From NCBI GenBank assembly GCA_040220855.1, contig JAVJVZ010000061.1, forward strand, positions 1-64,000: a stretch of 64,000 bases of DNA, written 5' to 3'. This stretch comes from JACKNG01 sp040220855 (GTDB taxonomy: Bacteria; Pseudomonadota; Gammaproteobacteria; Ga0077536). Under the pieces are notes generated by a model. It was not told the origin of the DNA. It did not search any database and was given only the letters and a program-made list of their open reading frames with translations. The stretch's first letter is position 1. Each line of letters starts with the position of its first letter. Position numbers and translations under genes: made by a program. Of the stretch, positions 34,346-44,500 are shown in pieces.

Positions 34346-35335
34346 TCAAAACAGCTTGTGTTCGAGGAACTCGCCGACCTCCGTGCCGAGACCGAGACTT
34401 CGCGCCTGCTCGTAGACCGCGAAGCCCGCCATGACGTCCTGCACCGCCGTCCCGACCGACTTGAACAGCGTGATTTGCTCGCCGGTCTCGCGCGCGCGTG
34501 CGCTGCCGCTGACGACCGCCGGCATCTGCACCATTTTCGACTCCTCCCACGCACCGTTCTCGACGGCGGCGAAGGCGTCGCCGGACTCGCCGCGGACCTG
34601 CTCGATGGAGTCGAGCTGGATGCAGTCGGCACGCGCGAAGCACGCCGGATCCAGTTCGCGCAGCTTGCCGCCGGTAGCGCCGATCGAGTTGATGTGCTGC
34701 CCGGGGCGCATCCACGCTCCGCGGTAGGCGATGAGATCGCCCTTGCCGGTCGTGTTGGTCGCGACGACGACGATGTCCGCGCCTTCGGCAGCCGCTTCCG
34801 GTGAGTCGACCGCGTGCACGGGCAGGCCCATGCGCTCGCTCATCTCGCGCGCGAATCGTTCCCTGCGTTCCGCATTGGGCGAGTACACCCGGGCGTTCCG
34901 GATCGCCCTCACCGCACATACCGCCTCGAAGTTCGTGCGCGCCTCGAGTCCCGAACCGATGATACCGACGTTCCCGGCATCGGCCCGGGCCTGGTAGCGG
35001 GTCGCGACCCCGGTGGTCGCGCCGGTACGCGCCGCGGTCAGCCACGCGGCGTCCATCAGGCACAGCAGCTCGCCGCCGCGCTCGTCGTAAATCATGATGA
35101 CGTAACGCACGCCATGCTCGACCGAGCCGTTGAATATCTTGATCCCCATGCGGCCGCCGTCGCGCATCACGCACGGCATCACGCGGAAGAACCCGTTCGA
35201 GGTCTCCAGGTTCTGCCGTGCCGGCATCACCACGCGCCCGGCCGCCTGCTCGCGGATCCCGGCCTCTACGACGTCGATCATCTGCCGCATGTCGGTCGCC
35301 CGCCGCACCTCCTCCGGTCCCAGAATCAGTGGCAT
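34346..35335 (-). CDS. ornithine cyclodeaminase/mu-crystallin family protein
   Basis: This 329-residue NAD(P)-dependent protein of the ornithine cyclodeaminase/ketimine reductase/alanine dehydrogenase family has a Rossmann motif VGIIGSGLEARTNFEAV near residues 125-140. Other family segments are GRVVMPARQNLE at the start and KVGTAVQDV-like FKSVGTAVQDVMAGFAVYEQ at the end. It is the last gene of the extradiol/Rieske operon, 10 bp after the aldolase. Such a protein is unexpected in an aromatic pathway. It might reduce an imine or keto intermediate. The family call is firm and the role is unknown. Confidence 0.87.
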   Translation of the reverse strand: MPLILGPEEVRRATDMRQMIDVVEAGIREQAAGRVVMPARQNLETSNGFFRVMPCVMRDGGRMGIKIFNGSVEHGVRYVIMIYDERGGELLCLMDAAWLTAARTGATTGVATRYQARADAGNVGIIGSGLEARTNFEAVCAVRAIRNARVYSPNAERRERFAREMSERMGLPVHAVDSPEAAAEGADIVVVATNTTGKGDLIAYRGAWMRPGQHINSIGATGGKLRELDPACFARADCIQLDSIEQVRGESGDAFAAVENGAWEESKMVQMPAVVSGSARARETGEQITLFKSVGTAVQDVMAGFAVYEQARSLGLGTEVGEFLEHKLF

Positions 35336-35345
35336 GACGCTCGCC

Positions 35346-36368
35346 TCAGGCCGGATTGCGACCGCGGAAGAACTCGGCGTCGTCCGGGGCGTCGATGTCG
35401 AACCCGGCGGCGACCAGGCCCTGCCGGAGCGCCTTCATCTGGCGATCGACCAGACGCATCGTCGGCGCGCGCAGCGGACCGCCGTTGAACCCCTGCAGCC
35501 AGCCCTGGTACTTCCACAGCATGCGGTGCAGGAAATTCGAGCCCTGCAGCACCGCCATCGCCGCGACCGAGGCCTGCCGCGCCGGGAACAGTCTCCAGTA
35601 GGCATCCATTGCCTCGTCGCGGCGCCCGTCCCTGATCATGGCGAAGATTCGCGGGATCTCCGGCCCGAAGTACTCGTAGTTGCTGGTGCCCATGAACGGC
35701 ATGTCGACCAGGGTGGCCATCGGCAGGCCGTTGCCTTCGATCGGCTCGATCACCAGCACGCGCTCGTGGAAGCGGTTGTACACGTCGACGAAACCGCCGA
35801 TGGACGGCATGCCGCCCTCGGCCTTGATGGCGACGATGTTCGGGCAGTCGTCCAGCAGCCGCTCGATGAGATCGGGTCCGAATCCGGCCGCGGGGTGGAT
35901 GCGTTCGAATCCCCACAGCGGCACCGGGAACAGGATCACGCCGAGGTCCGTTGCGTCGCAGAACGCCCGTGTATAGGCGTGGATGTCCTCGGCGCTGCGC
36001 GGGTAGAAGGTCGGCGGATATCCCAGCAACACCAGCTCGGCGCCGCGTTCCTGCGATCGGCGCGCCGCCTCGATGTTGTCCTCCAGGCTGTTGAAGCTCG
36101 CGTGGTGGATGAGGTGCAGCGCACCCTGCGCCTCGTCGGCGCACCACGTCACGAACTGCGCGTACTCGTCGAGCGTCACCGCGACCTCGGAGACCATGAG
36201 TGCGCCCCAGAAGCCGTACTCGATCTCGAGGCGCACGTCATGGCGCGCCGCTGCCTCGTTGAGGCCTGCGAGATTGCCCGTGAAGGTCGGGGTGATCACG
36301 TTGGCCACGCCGCGCATGTTCTCGCGTGCCCAGGCGCGTGCGTCCGCGCGGTCAAATGGTATCGTCAC
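35346..36368 (-). CDS. DHDPS/NAL-family hydratase-aldolase (NahE/PhdJ-like)
   Basis: This 340-residue TIM-barrel class I aldolase belongs to the dihydrodipicolinate synthase superfamily. The Schiff-base lysine is K182 in NIVAIKAEGG. GVANVITPTFTGNLAGLNEA at the N-terminus is typical of the hydratase-aldolase branch that cleaves hydroxybenzylidene- or carboxybenzal-pyruvates. The GTG start at 36368 has AGGA eight bases upstream. In an operon with an extradiol dioxygenase and ring-hydroxylating oxygenase, a role in cleaving an aryl-pyruvate ring-fission product is the best reading. Substrate choice is inferred. Confidence 0.83.
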   Translation of the reverse strand: MTIPFDRADARAWARENMRGVANVITPTFTGNLAGLNEAAARHDVRLEIEYGFWGALMVSEVAVTLDEYAQFVTWCADEAQGALHLIHHASFNSLEDNIEAARRSQERGAELVLLGYPPTFYPRSAEDIHAYTRAFCDATDLGVILFPVPLWGFERIHPAAGFGPDLIERLLDDCPNIVAIKAEGGMPSIGGFVDVYNRFHERVLVIEPIEGNGLPMATLVDMPFMGTSNYEYFGPEIPRIFAMIRDGRRDEAMDAYWRLFPARQASVAAMAVLQGSNFLHRMLWKYQGWLQGFNGGPLRAPTMRLVDRQMKALRQGLVAAGFDIDAPDDAEFFRGRNPA

Positions 36369-36377
36369 GTCGGTATC

Positions 36378-37187
36378 CTACATGGTGAGTTTGAGGCCGC
36401 CGTCGACATAAACGGTCTGGCCGGTGATGTATGCCGCCGCCGGCGTGGCGAGGAGCACGGTGGCGCGCCCGATGTCCGCCGGGCTGGCCCAGTCGCCGAG
36501 CGGGATGCGCGCGGCGAATTCCGCATCGACGGCAGTCGTGTCCGCGTCGCCGCGCTCGCGCGCGAGATTGCCGCGTACGGTGAGCGACCCGGGTGTTTTT
36601 ACCGCCCCCGGTGCGATCACGTTCGCGGTGGCGCCGTGCGGTGCGAGCTCGAGCGCGCACGACCGCGTGAACGCCTCGATACCGCCCTTGCTGGCATCGT
36701 AATGTCCCATGCCGACGTAGCTCTTCCAGGTGTCGATGGAGGAGATGTTGATCAGCCGTCCGCTGTCACCGGCGGCAGCGAGATGGGGCAGCGCCGCCCG
36801 GCTGACCAGGAACGTGCCGCGCAGGTTGACTCCGAGCACCCGATCCCACAGCGCCGTCGACATCTCCGCGATGGGTGACATCGGGTAAATGGCGGCGTTG
36901 TTGACGACCACGTCGAGACGGTCGAAGGTCTGCACCGCGCGGGCGATCAGAGCCGTGGCGTCCGCCTCCTCGCTCACGTCGCAGGTAACCGCCAGCGCCC
37001 TGCCACCGCCACTCGTAATCGCTTCCGCGCAGCGCGCGCCCTCGTCCCCGTCGACATCGGCGACGACCACGGTGGCGCCGACGAGCGCCAGGTGTTCGGC
37101 AATCCCGCGCCCGATGCCCTTGGCTGCACCAGTGACCACCGCTACCCGACCGTCGAGATCGAACAGTGCCTGCGCGCGATGGTCCAT
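36378..37187 (-). CDS. short-chain dehydrogenase/reductase, possible dihydrodiol dehydrogenase
   Basis: This 269-residue classical SDR has a nucleotide motif TGAAKGIGRGIA (residues 20-31), NNAAIYP, the catalytic Ser in LINISSIDTW and a YxxxK motif in HYDASKGG. The C-terminus, ITGQTVYVDGG, is family-typical. It follows the Rieske beta gene and precedes the aldolase, as expected for a cis-dihydrodiol dehydrogenase. Sequence alone cannot separate this from other SDR alcohol dehydrogenases. Confidence 0.87.
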   Translation of the reverse strand: MDHRAQALFDLDGRVAVVTGAAKGIGRGIAEHLALVGATVVVADVDGDEGARCAEAITSGGGRALAVTCDVSEEADATALIARAVQTFDRLDVVVNNAAIYPMSPIAEMSTALWDRVLGVNLRGTFLVSRAALPHLAAAGDSGRLINISSIDTWKSYVGMGHYDASKGGIEAFTRSCALELAPHGATANVIAPGAVKTPGSLTVRGNLARERGDADTTAVDAEFAARIPLGDWASPADIGRATVLLATPAAAYITGQTVYVDGGLKLTM

Positions 37188-37202
37188 GCTGCCGTCCCCC
37201 GT

Positions 37203-37697
37203 TCAGACGAATACGGTGATGTTGTCGATGAGGTCGTGATCGAAAACAATCATGCGCTCGTGCAGGCGCCAGCCGGCGTCGGTGCGGCGCCACCAGTCAT
37301 GGCGGGCGCCGACGAACAGCGTTTCCTCGCGCCCGGAGCGGCTGCGAAAGACCATGAAATTCGACGTCACTCTCACGCGCGCGACGCCGTCCGCTTCGAG
37401 GATCCTGACATTGGACACGAAGTGCCGAACCCGCGACGGTGGTTCCTCCGCGTGCGCCGAGCCCGTACGCAGGCGTGCGACGCGCAGACCCATGGTCGTG
37501 CGATCCTCGTCGAAATGCGTCAGCAGGTGCGGTTGCGAGAAATCCTCGCGTCCTCGATCGAGATCCCGGCGTACCGGGGCCCAGTAACGGATGTCCGTGT
37601 CCATGAGTGCCAGCCAGTCCTCGAGCTGATCGTTGTCCAGCAGCCAGTACTCGTCGACCAGCACGCCGTGCAATTCCTGCAGGAGCGCGGTACTCAC
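37203..37697 (-). CDS. aromatic ring-hydroxylating oxygenase, beta subunit
   Basis: This is the small structural subunit of a Rieske dioxygenase. I chose GTG at 37697, which overlaps the alpha stop as GTGA and gives 164 residues (VSTALLQELHGVLVDEYWLL). The reading frame reaches 37736. The family pattern is clear: EYWLLDNDQLEDWLALMDTD, the RVRHFVSNV core, and the end ERMIVFDHDLIDNITVFV. It is translationally coupled to the alpha subunit and should form an alpha3-beta3 hexamer. Confidence 0.9.
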   Translation of the reverse strand: MSTALLQELHGVLVDEYWLLDNDQLEDWLALMDTDIRYWAPVRRDLDRGREDFSQPHLLTHFDEDRTTMGLRVARLRTGSAHAEEPPSRVRHFVSNVRILEADGVARVRVTSNFMVFRSRSGREETLFVGARHDWWRRTDAGWRLHERMIVFDHDLIDNITVFV

Positions 37698-38980
37698 GGT
37701 GTGTCCGGCGGCTCCGTCGCCATCAGCTCGCGCCAACGCTCGTAGAAGCCGAACACCCCGATTTCAGTCGACGGGGGGTGAATCAAGCCGGGCTTGTCCG
37801 GCATGGTGCGTCCGTGGCCATGGCCCATCTGGTAGTTGAATGGATAACGGCTGCGCACGACGCCACCCTGGAACCCCGCGATGTCTCCCCACGCGACACC
37901 GTCATCCTGCTCGAAAATCCCCGACGCGGAGAACGTGAGACCCATCATCTTGCGCGTGATCTCGACGACCTCGGGCGATGCATCGCGTTCGATCAGCCCG
38001 TACGACCAGACGTCGATGCCCCGCGCTCCCCGCGGTTGCCATACCCGCACACTCGTGAAACCCATGAACGCGATGATGGACACGTTCGGAAACACGGTGC
38101 CGACGTGGATGGTGAGGATCAGATCAGCCTGGGCGGGCGACAGCGTCTCGCGCGCCTGCGCGCGGATCTGCTCGAAATGCGCCGCCTGTGCCGGCGGCAG
38201 CTCTCCCATATCCACGTCGAAGTTGATCCAGCCGTGACCATTACCACACTTGACCTCGAAATCGCGTACCCAAGGGTGTTCCCCGCGGTAATCGCCCTGC
38301 GGGCCGAGCCCGATCTGGATCATCGAGCGGTGCAGCGCACCGGTGTGGTAGTTGTCGCCGCCGAACTGCTCGGCGGCGAGCTTCCAGTTGCCCTCTAACC
38401 GCCAGCGGTGGCAGCCGGGCATGGCGACCATGCCCGCGCGCGAACGGTTGAGTACGATGTCGAGGTACCAGCCCATCGCGCCGAGGTGGTCAGCCAGCGA
38501 TTCGGCTTGCGCATCGAAGTTCGCGAACACCAGGCCGCGGAAGGACTCCACCCTGGGAACCTCGATCAGACCCCATTTCTCCCGCTCGAGCTCGTTGTAA
38601 TAGGCGGTCTCGAGCTGCGGCACGCCCCGCAGACGCCCCGAGCTGTCATAGCTCCAGCCGTGATACGGGCACACGAACAGCTTCTGGTTGCCGTGGTCGA
38701 GGCGGCACACGCGCATGCCCCGGTGGCGGCAGGAGTTGAGGAACACGCGGATGCGTCCGTCGGCGTCCCGGGTGATCAGCACCGGTTCCTCGCCCATGAA
38801 AGCGGTCAGGTAGTCGTGCGGCTCGGGAACCTGGCTCTCGTGGGCGACGTACAGCCAGGAGCGGGTGAATATTCGCGCCTGCTCGGCGCGGTAGACGTCG
38901 TCGCGGGTAAACACCCGTGGGCTGACCGTGCACCGATCGACGTCGACCAGGTCCGAAAAATCCTCCATCGCGGCCGGCAT
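37694..38980 (-). CDS. aromatic ring-hydroxylating dioxygenase, alpha subunit
   Basis: This 428-residue catalytic subunit has Rieske ligands C84 and H86 (CRHRGMRVC) and C104 and H107 (CPYHGWSYD). The catalytic iron triad begins with H212 and H217 in GGDNYHTGALH, and the bridging D209 is present. The ATG at 38980 overlaps the extradiol stop as TGATG. The gene order extradiol dioxygenase, alpha, beta, SDR, aldolase is that of a meta-cleavage pathway for a fused-ring or biaryl compound. No reductase or ferredoxin is in this operon; the ferredoxin at 33901 converges on it. The substrate cannot be fixed. Confidence 0.92.
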   Translation of the reverse strand: MPAAMEDFSDLVDVDRCTVSPRVFTRDDVYRAEQARIFTRSWLYVAHESQVPEPHDYLTAFMGEEPVLITRDADGRIRVFLNSCRHRGMRVCRLDHGNQKLFVCPYHGWSYDSSGRLRGVPQLETAYYNELEREKWGLIEVPRVESFRGLVFANFDAQAESLADHLGAMGWYLDIVLNRSRAGMVAMPGCHRWRLEGNWKLAAEQFGGDNYHTGALHRSMIQIGLGPQGDYRGEHPWVRDFEVKCGNGHGWINFDVDMGELPPAQAAHFEQIRAQARETLSPAQADLILTIHVGTVFPNVSIIAFMGFTSVRVWQPRGARGIDVWSYGLIERDASPEVVEITRKMMGLTFSASGIFEQDDGVAWGDIAGFQGGVVRSRYPFNYQMGHGHGRTMPDKPGLIHPPSTEIGVFGFYERWRELMATEPPDTP

Positions 38981-39873
38981 CAATCCGCCGCCGCCGGCAG
39001 GTGCCCCCACATCGACCCGTTGGTGTGCAGCTGTACCGTCCAGTTGCGGTCATCGATCTCGATCGCGCCCCAGCCCAGCTCGACGTCGAATCCGGACGGT
39101 GATTTCATGTAAAACGACAGCATCTGGTCGTTGGTATGCCGCCCCAGCGTGAGATCGATCGGCACACCTTCGCGCTGGCACAGGTAATAGGTGTCGCCGA
39201 CGTAATCGAGGTCACGCGCCTGGACCATGAAATGATGCAGGCGCTTAGGCAGCGTCATCTCCCAGAAAGCCATCGAGTGATGGCGCGCATTGCAATGGAG
39301 GAAGGCCAGATTGAGTTCAGACTGCACGCCGCGTTCCGGCTGCGGCCGGATCCAGTCGCTCATGCGCAGGCCGAGCAGGTCACGGTAGAAATGGAGGCTG
39401 TCGGCAAAGCTGTCGACCGTCATCGTGATGTGGCCGAGACCCTGACTGCCCGCCACGAATCCGGACATCGGGCGCGGGCTGTGAAAGGGCTCGGCGTGAT
39501 TGACCAGCGGGCCACAGTAGGCCTCGGTGGTGATACCGTTGGGATCGGCAAAGGCGATGAGATCGACGACGCGGCGGCGATCCCGTGCGGCCTGGTCGCC
39601 GTGACTCACGGCAACGCCGGACGCCTCCAGGCGCGAGGCCAGGTCCGCCAGCGCACGCTCGTCGCTGAGCTCCCAGCCGATCAGGTTCAGATCGTCCGCC
39701 GCATCCTCCGTCAAAATGAACCGGTATTGATGTTCATCCAGGCGGGCGTACAGGGTCCCGTCCGGATCACATGGCAACACTTGCAGACCCAGGACGCTCG
39801 TCAGGAAGCGACTCCATTCCGAGACGTCATTGACGCCCAACCCGAGGTAACCGAGCTGCGTTACTGTAGCCAT
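38980..39873 (-). CDS. extradiol ring-cleavage dioxygenase (BphC-like, VOC fold)
   Basis: This 297-residue two-domain type I extradiol dioxygenase matches 2,3-dihydroxybiphenyl dioxygenase. Iron ligands are H148 (GLGHITM), H214 (RLHHFMVQ) and E265 (FDVELGWG). The acid-base His residues lie in ARHHSMAFWE and LGRHTNDQM, and the conserved Tyr in SFYMKSP. ATG at 39873 is chosen by similarity. A GTG three codons upstream is closer to GGAGAG and may be the true start. It leads the six-gene operon on the minus strand. Confidence 0.92.
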   Translation of the reverse strand: MATVTQLGYLGLGVNDVSEWSRFLTSVLGLQVLPCDPDGTLYARLDEHQYRFILTEDAADDLNLIGWELSDERALADLASRLEASGVAVSHGDQAARDRRRVVDLIAFADPNGITTEAYCGPLVNHAEPFHSPRPMSGFVAGSQGLGHITMTVDSFADSLHFYRDLLGLRMSDWIRPQPERGVQSELNLAFLHCNARHHSMAFWEMTLPKRLHHFMVQARDLDYVGDTYYLCQREGVPIDLTLGRHTNDQMLSFYMKSPSGFDVELGWGAIEIDDRNWTVQLHTNGSMWGHLPAAAD

Positions 39874-40098
39874 GGACGCCACTGCTCTCTCCCCTGTCCC
39901 CACATACCTATGCACGAGTCATTGTATGCATCTGTGATTTCGACGGTAATTTATTGGAATCCAGGCAGTCAAGCACCGTTTGTCCGGGAAACCGCACGCA
40001 CGGAATCTCGTGCTCGCAAGGAAGCCGGCCGGGCGGGCGCGGCATCAGAACATAGTGGCGCAGATGCTCGTCGTGATGCCGCCGTAGCGCGGAGCACA

Positions 40099-41589
40099 CT
40101 ATTCTCGCGACTCGAGCGAGGCCGCGTCGACACCACCTTCGGGCGCTGCGTCAGCCGTGTGATCGAGCCACCCCCCGCCGAGACTGCGGTAGAGCTCTAC
40201 AGCGTTTCCAAGAATCGCCGATCTGACGTCAATCAGGCCGGACCTGGCACCGAAAAGCTCTCGTTGCGCATCGAGCACCGCCAGGAAGCTGTCTACCCCG
40301 TGGTCGAAACGCTTTACCGACAGCTCATACGTCTCTCGAGCGGCCTCCACCACGCCCTGCTGTGCGACCATCTCACGGCCGAGCGTCCCGCGCGCGGCGA
40401 GGGCGTCGGCGACTTCGCGAAACGCCTGCTGGATGGTGGCCTCGTAACGGGCGATCTCCTGCCGCTTTCGCAGCGTGGCCACCGCGAGTTCCGCCTCGCG
40501 CCGGCCGCCATCGAAGAGGGGAATGACGAGGCGAGGCGTGAAGCTCCACGACTCCGAGCCGGCGGTGAACAGACCATCGAGATCGGCGCTCAACGTGCCG
40601 TAGCTGCTGGTCAATGTAATGGAGGGGAAGAACGCGGCGCGTGCCGCGCCGATATCGGCATTGGCCGCGAGAAGCTCGCGCTCGGCTTGCCGAACATCGG
40701 GCCTGCGCAGCAGCAGCGATGCGCGCAGGTCGGCCGGCAGCGGGAGCGCGAGTGTCACATCGGCGAATTCCCTCGCCGCCTGCAGCGACTCCGGCAGGTC
40801 GTCGCCTGTGAGCAGCCGCAAGGCGTTACGGTCCTGCGCGACCCGACGGTCCTGGCGGTGCACCTCCGCCCGGGCCTGCTCTACAGCGAGGCGCGCCTGA
40901 TTGAGGTCGAGCCGCGAGCTCGCCGCCAGGTCGAAGCGCCGTTGGGCCAGCGCCATCGTTGCGAGGCGGTTGTCCAACGTTTCTCGGGCGAGCCACTGCC
41001 GCGCACGGTCGGCCTGATAAGTCAGGTAGGCGCTGGCGACCTCCGCGATCAGACTGATCTGCACGCTGCGCCGGGCCTGCTCCGTAGCCAGGTAGCGTTG
41101 CAGAGCCCCCTCCTCCAGGCTGCGGATGCGGCCAAAGACGTCCAGCTCGTAGCTCGCGACGCCGACGCTGAGCTCGGTGGTCTCGGTCTCGATGGTGCCG
41201 CCACGACCGAGGGTCCCGAACGAACTCGACGGCCTCTCCGAGCGGACGTAGTCTGCTGCGACGCCGATTCGGGGAAAGCGCCCGGCTTCCTCGATCCGGT
41301 ATTGCGCGCGGGCGCGCAGGACGTCGAGCGCCGCGATCCGCAGATCGCGGTTGGCCGTGAGCGCGCGCTCGATCAGATCGACGAGTGCTTGATCCCCTGC
41401 GAAGACCTCGCGCCAGCCGAGGCTGTCGATCGCCGCCGAGCCATCCGCGTTCGCAATGGCATCGGAATAGGGTTGCTGATCCGGCCAGCTCTCGGGTACC
41501 GGCGCGGCGGGACGTTCGTAATCCGGGATCAGCGTGCACGCGGTCACGAGCGCCGTGGCCGTCCCCAGCACCCACGCCCGAAAGATCAT
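40099..41589 (-). CDS. outer-membrane efflux channel (NodT/OprM family lipoprotein)
   Basis: This is a 496-residue TolC-like channel. The ATG at 41589 overlaps the stop of the RND pump (ATGA). The N-terminus MIFRAWVLGTATALVTACTL is a lipoprotein signal peptide with the lipid-modified Cys in the lipobox VTAC. The two repeated OEP domains are visible in LIERALTANRDLRIAALDVL and LLLRRPDVRQAERELLAANA. FFPSITLTSSYG is also typical. It is the last gene of the adaptor-pump-channel operon. Confidence 0.92.
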   Translation of the reverse strand: MIFRAWVLGTATALVTACTLIPDYERPAAPVPESWPDQQPYSDAIANADGSAAIDSLGWREVFAGDQALVDLIERALTANRDLRIAALDVLRARAQYRIEEAGRFPRIGVAADYVRSERPSSSFGTLGRGGTIETETTELSVGVASYELDVFGRIRSLEEGALQRYLATEQARRSVQISLIAEVASAYLTYQADRARQWLARETLDNRLATMALAQRRFDLAASSRLDLNQARLAVEQARAEVHRQDRRVAQDRNALRLLTGDDLPESLQAAREFADVTLALPLPADLRASLLLRRPDVRQAERELLAANADIGAARAAFFPSITLTSSYGTLSADLDGLFTAGSESWSFTPRLVIPLFDGGRREAELAVATLRKRQEIARYEATIQQAFREVADALAARGTLGREMVAQQGVVEAARETYELSVKRFDHGVDSFLAVLDAQRELFGARSGLIDVRSAILGNAVELYRSLGGGWLDHTADAAPEGGVDAASLESRE

Positions 41590-44500
41590 TTCAGCGATTG
41601 CTCGGCGGCGCGCGACCCGCGCGTCAGCGCCGCGAGCCGATCCGTGCTCCGTCGCACGGCGACGTAGAACAGCGGGATGAACAGCGTCGCCAGCACGGTG
41701 GCCGCCAGCATGCCGCCGAGCACGGCGGTGCCAATGGCCACGCGGGTCGTGGCACCCGCACCGGTCGCGAAGGCCAGCGGCAGTACGCCCATCGTGAAGG
41801 CCACCGACGTCATGAGAATCGGGCGCAGGCGCACGCGAGCGGCTTCGCTGGTCGCCTCGATCAGCGCCATGCCTTCGGCTTCCAGCGCCCGGGCGAACTC
41901 CACGAGCAGGATCGCATTGCGCGCTGTGACGCCGATCGTGGTCAGGATACCCACTTGGAAGAAGATGTCGTTGGGCAGGCCCCGCAGCATCGCGGCCAGC
42001 ACGGCCCCGAGAACCCCCAGTGGGACGGCCAGCATCACGGCGATCGGTACGGTCCAACTCTCGTAGAGTGCTGCAAGCGCTAGGAAAACGACCAGGATCG
42101 AGAGCGCATAGAGCAACGGCGCCTGGGCGCCGGCCTGGCGCTCCTGATAGGACAGGCCGCTCCACTCGTGGTGGATACCCGCGGGCAGCTCGGCGATCAA
42201 GCGCTCCATTTCCGCCATCGCCTCGCCCGTGCTGTAGCCCGGTGCAGGTTCGCCCTGGATTTGTCTCGACGGCACGCCATTGAAACTTTCCAGACGGGGA
42301 GAGCTAGAGCCCCATTGCCCGCTTACCAACTCGCTCAGCGGCGTCATCTCGCCGTCGGCGTTGCGCAGGTACCAATGATCGACGTCCTCCGGCAGCATGC
42401 GGTAGGGCGCATCCGCCTGCAGATAGACGCGCTTGATGCGTCCCTCCTGCAGGAAGTCGTTGATGTAGCGCCCGCCCCATGCGACCGAGAGCAGTTGATT
42501 GATGCTCGCCGGCGATACGCCGAGCGCCTCGGCCTTGTCGTGATCGAGCACGAGCGCGTAGCTCGGTGTGTCCGCAAGGCCGTTCGGCCTCACCCGCTGC
42601 AACAGCGGACTTTCAGCGGCCATCTGGAGCAGTTCGCCTTGCGCGCGCAGCAGCGCCTCGTGCCCGAGGGCGCCGCGATCCTGCAGGCGCAATTCGAAGC
42701 CGAGCGCCCTGCCCAGCTCGGGGATCGGCGGGATGTTGAAGGCGAACACCAAGCCGTCGCGGACCAGACCTGCCAGATGCTGGTTGGCGCGCCCGATGAT
42801 GGCCTCCGCGCTCCGAGTCCCGGGATCGCGCTCTGTCCACGGGTCGAGGTTGACGAACGCAATGCCGGCGTTCTGGGCGCGGCCGGCGTAGCTGAAACCC
42901 GCCACCGTGAAAATCCCGCCCACCCCGTCCTGATCGAGGAAGTACCGCTCGATGTCCTGCATGGTGTCGATGGTGCGCTGCTGGGTGGCGCCGGCCGGGA
43001 GTTGGTACTGGACGAGAATGAAGCCCTGGTCCTCGGCGGGGAGAAACCCGCCCGGCACGCGCAGGAACAGCCAGCCGGTCAAGGCAACCACACTGACAAA
43101 CAGCGCGGAGTACGGCCACACGTGCCGCGCGAGGTGGGCGACGCTCGCCACATACCCGCGGGTGACTCGCCGGAGCCCGCTATCGAACCATCCCAGCAGG
43201 CGTCGCAAAAGGGTTTCGCGGCCATGGGCCGGCTCCAGCAGGCGCGCGCTCAACGTGGGGCTGAGGATGAGCGCGACCAATACCGAGAGCACCATGGCAC
43301 CGGCAATGCTGAGCGCGAACTGGCGATAGATGGCGCCCGTCGAACCCGGGAAAAAAGCCATGGGCACGAACACCGCAGACAGCACCACGCCGATGCCGAC
43401 AAGCGCGCCGGTGATTTGCCGCATCGATCGGCGCGTAGCCTCCATGGGAGGAAGATTCTCCTCGTGCATGATGCGTTCGACGTTCTCGACCACCACGATG
43501 GCATCGTCGACCAGCAGACCGATGGCCAGCACCAGCCCGAACAAAGTCAGCATGTTGATGGAGAACCCGAACATCGCCAATAAAGCGAACGCCCCCAGCA
43601 GGACCACGGGGATCGCCAGTGCCGGGATCAGGGTGGCCCGCCAGCTCTGCAGGAAGAGCAGCATCACCAGGACGACCAACCCGATTGCTTCGGCGATGGT
43701 GTGCGCCACACCCTCGATTGAGGCGGCGATGAACGGCGCGGCCTGATACGGGTAGCGGACCGCGACGCCTTCGGGGAAGACGGGCTCGAGCTCCTTCAGC
43801 CGCTTGCGGACGCGCTCCGTGACGGCCAGGGCGTTTGCGCCCGGCGCCAGGTTGATGCCTACACCCGCTGCCGGCACGGTGTTGTAGAAGGTGTCGATGT
43901 GATCGGTGCCACGACCGAGTTGCACGCGGGCCACGTCGCCGAGCCTGACGCGCGACCCGTCGGGGTGAACCAGGAGGACGATGTCGCGGAACTGCTCGGC
44001 GGAACTGAGCAGCTCCTGCGCGGTGATAGTGGCATTGAGCTGCTGACCCGGTACCGCGGGCAACCCGCCGAACTGGCCAGCCGTGACCTGCGCGTTCTGC
44101 GCCTCCAATGCAGCGATGACATCGGCCACCGTGAGGCCGTACTGGACCAATGCGTCCGGCTCGAGCCAGATACGCATGGCATACTCCGAGCCGAAGACCT
44201 GCACGCTGCCGACGCCGTTCACGCGCGCGAGCGGTTCGACGAGGTCGGACGCGATGAAGTCACCCAATCCTTCCTTGCCGAGACGTCCGTCCGTCGAGAT
44301 GAACGCCATGACCATTAAAAAGAATTGGCTCGTCTTCTCCACGCTGATGCCCTGCTGCCGGACGACCTCCGGCAGCCGCGGCTCCGCCAGCTTGAGCTTG
44401 TTCTGCACCTGCACCTGCGCGATGTCGGGATCCGTGCCGGCCGCGAACGTCAGGGTGACTGAGGCATGGCCCGACGAGTCGGCGGTCGAGGCCATGTAGA

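Noticed and set aside
35130..36878. 582-codon plus-strand ORF over the aldolase region
   Set aside because: It is the shadow of the ornithine-cyclodeaminase-like, aldolase and SDR genes on the minus strand.
39136..41667. 843-codon plus-strand ORF
   Set aside because: It is antisense to the extradiol dioxygenase and outer-membrane channel genes and has no recognisable domain.
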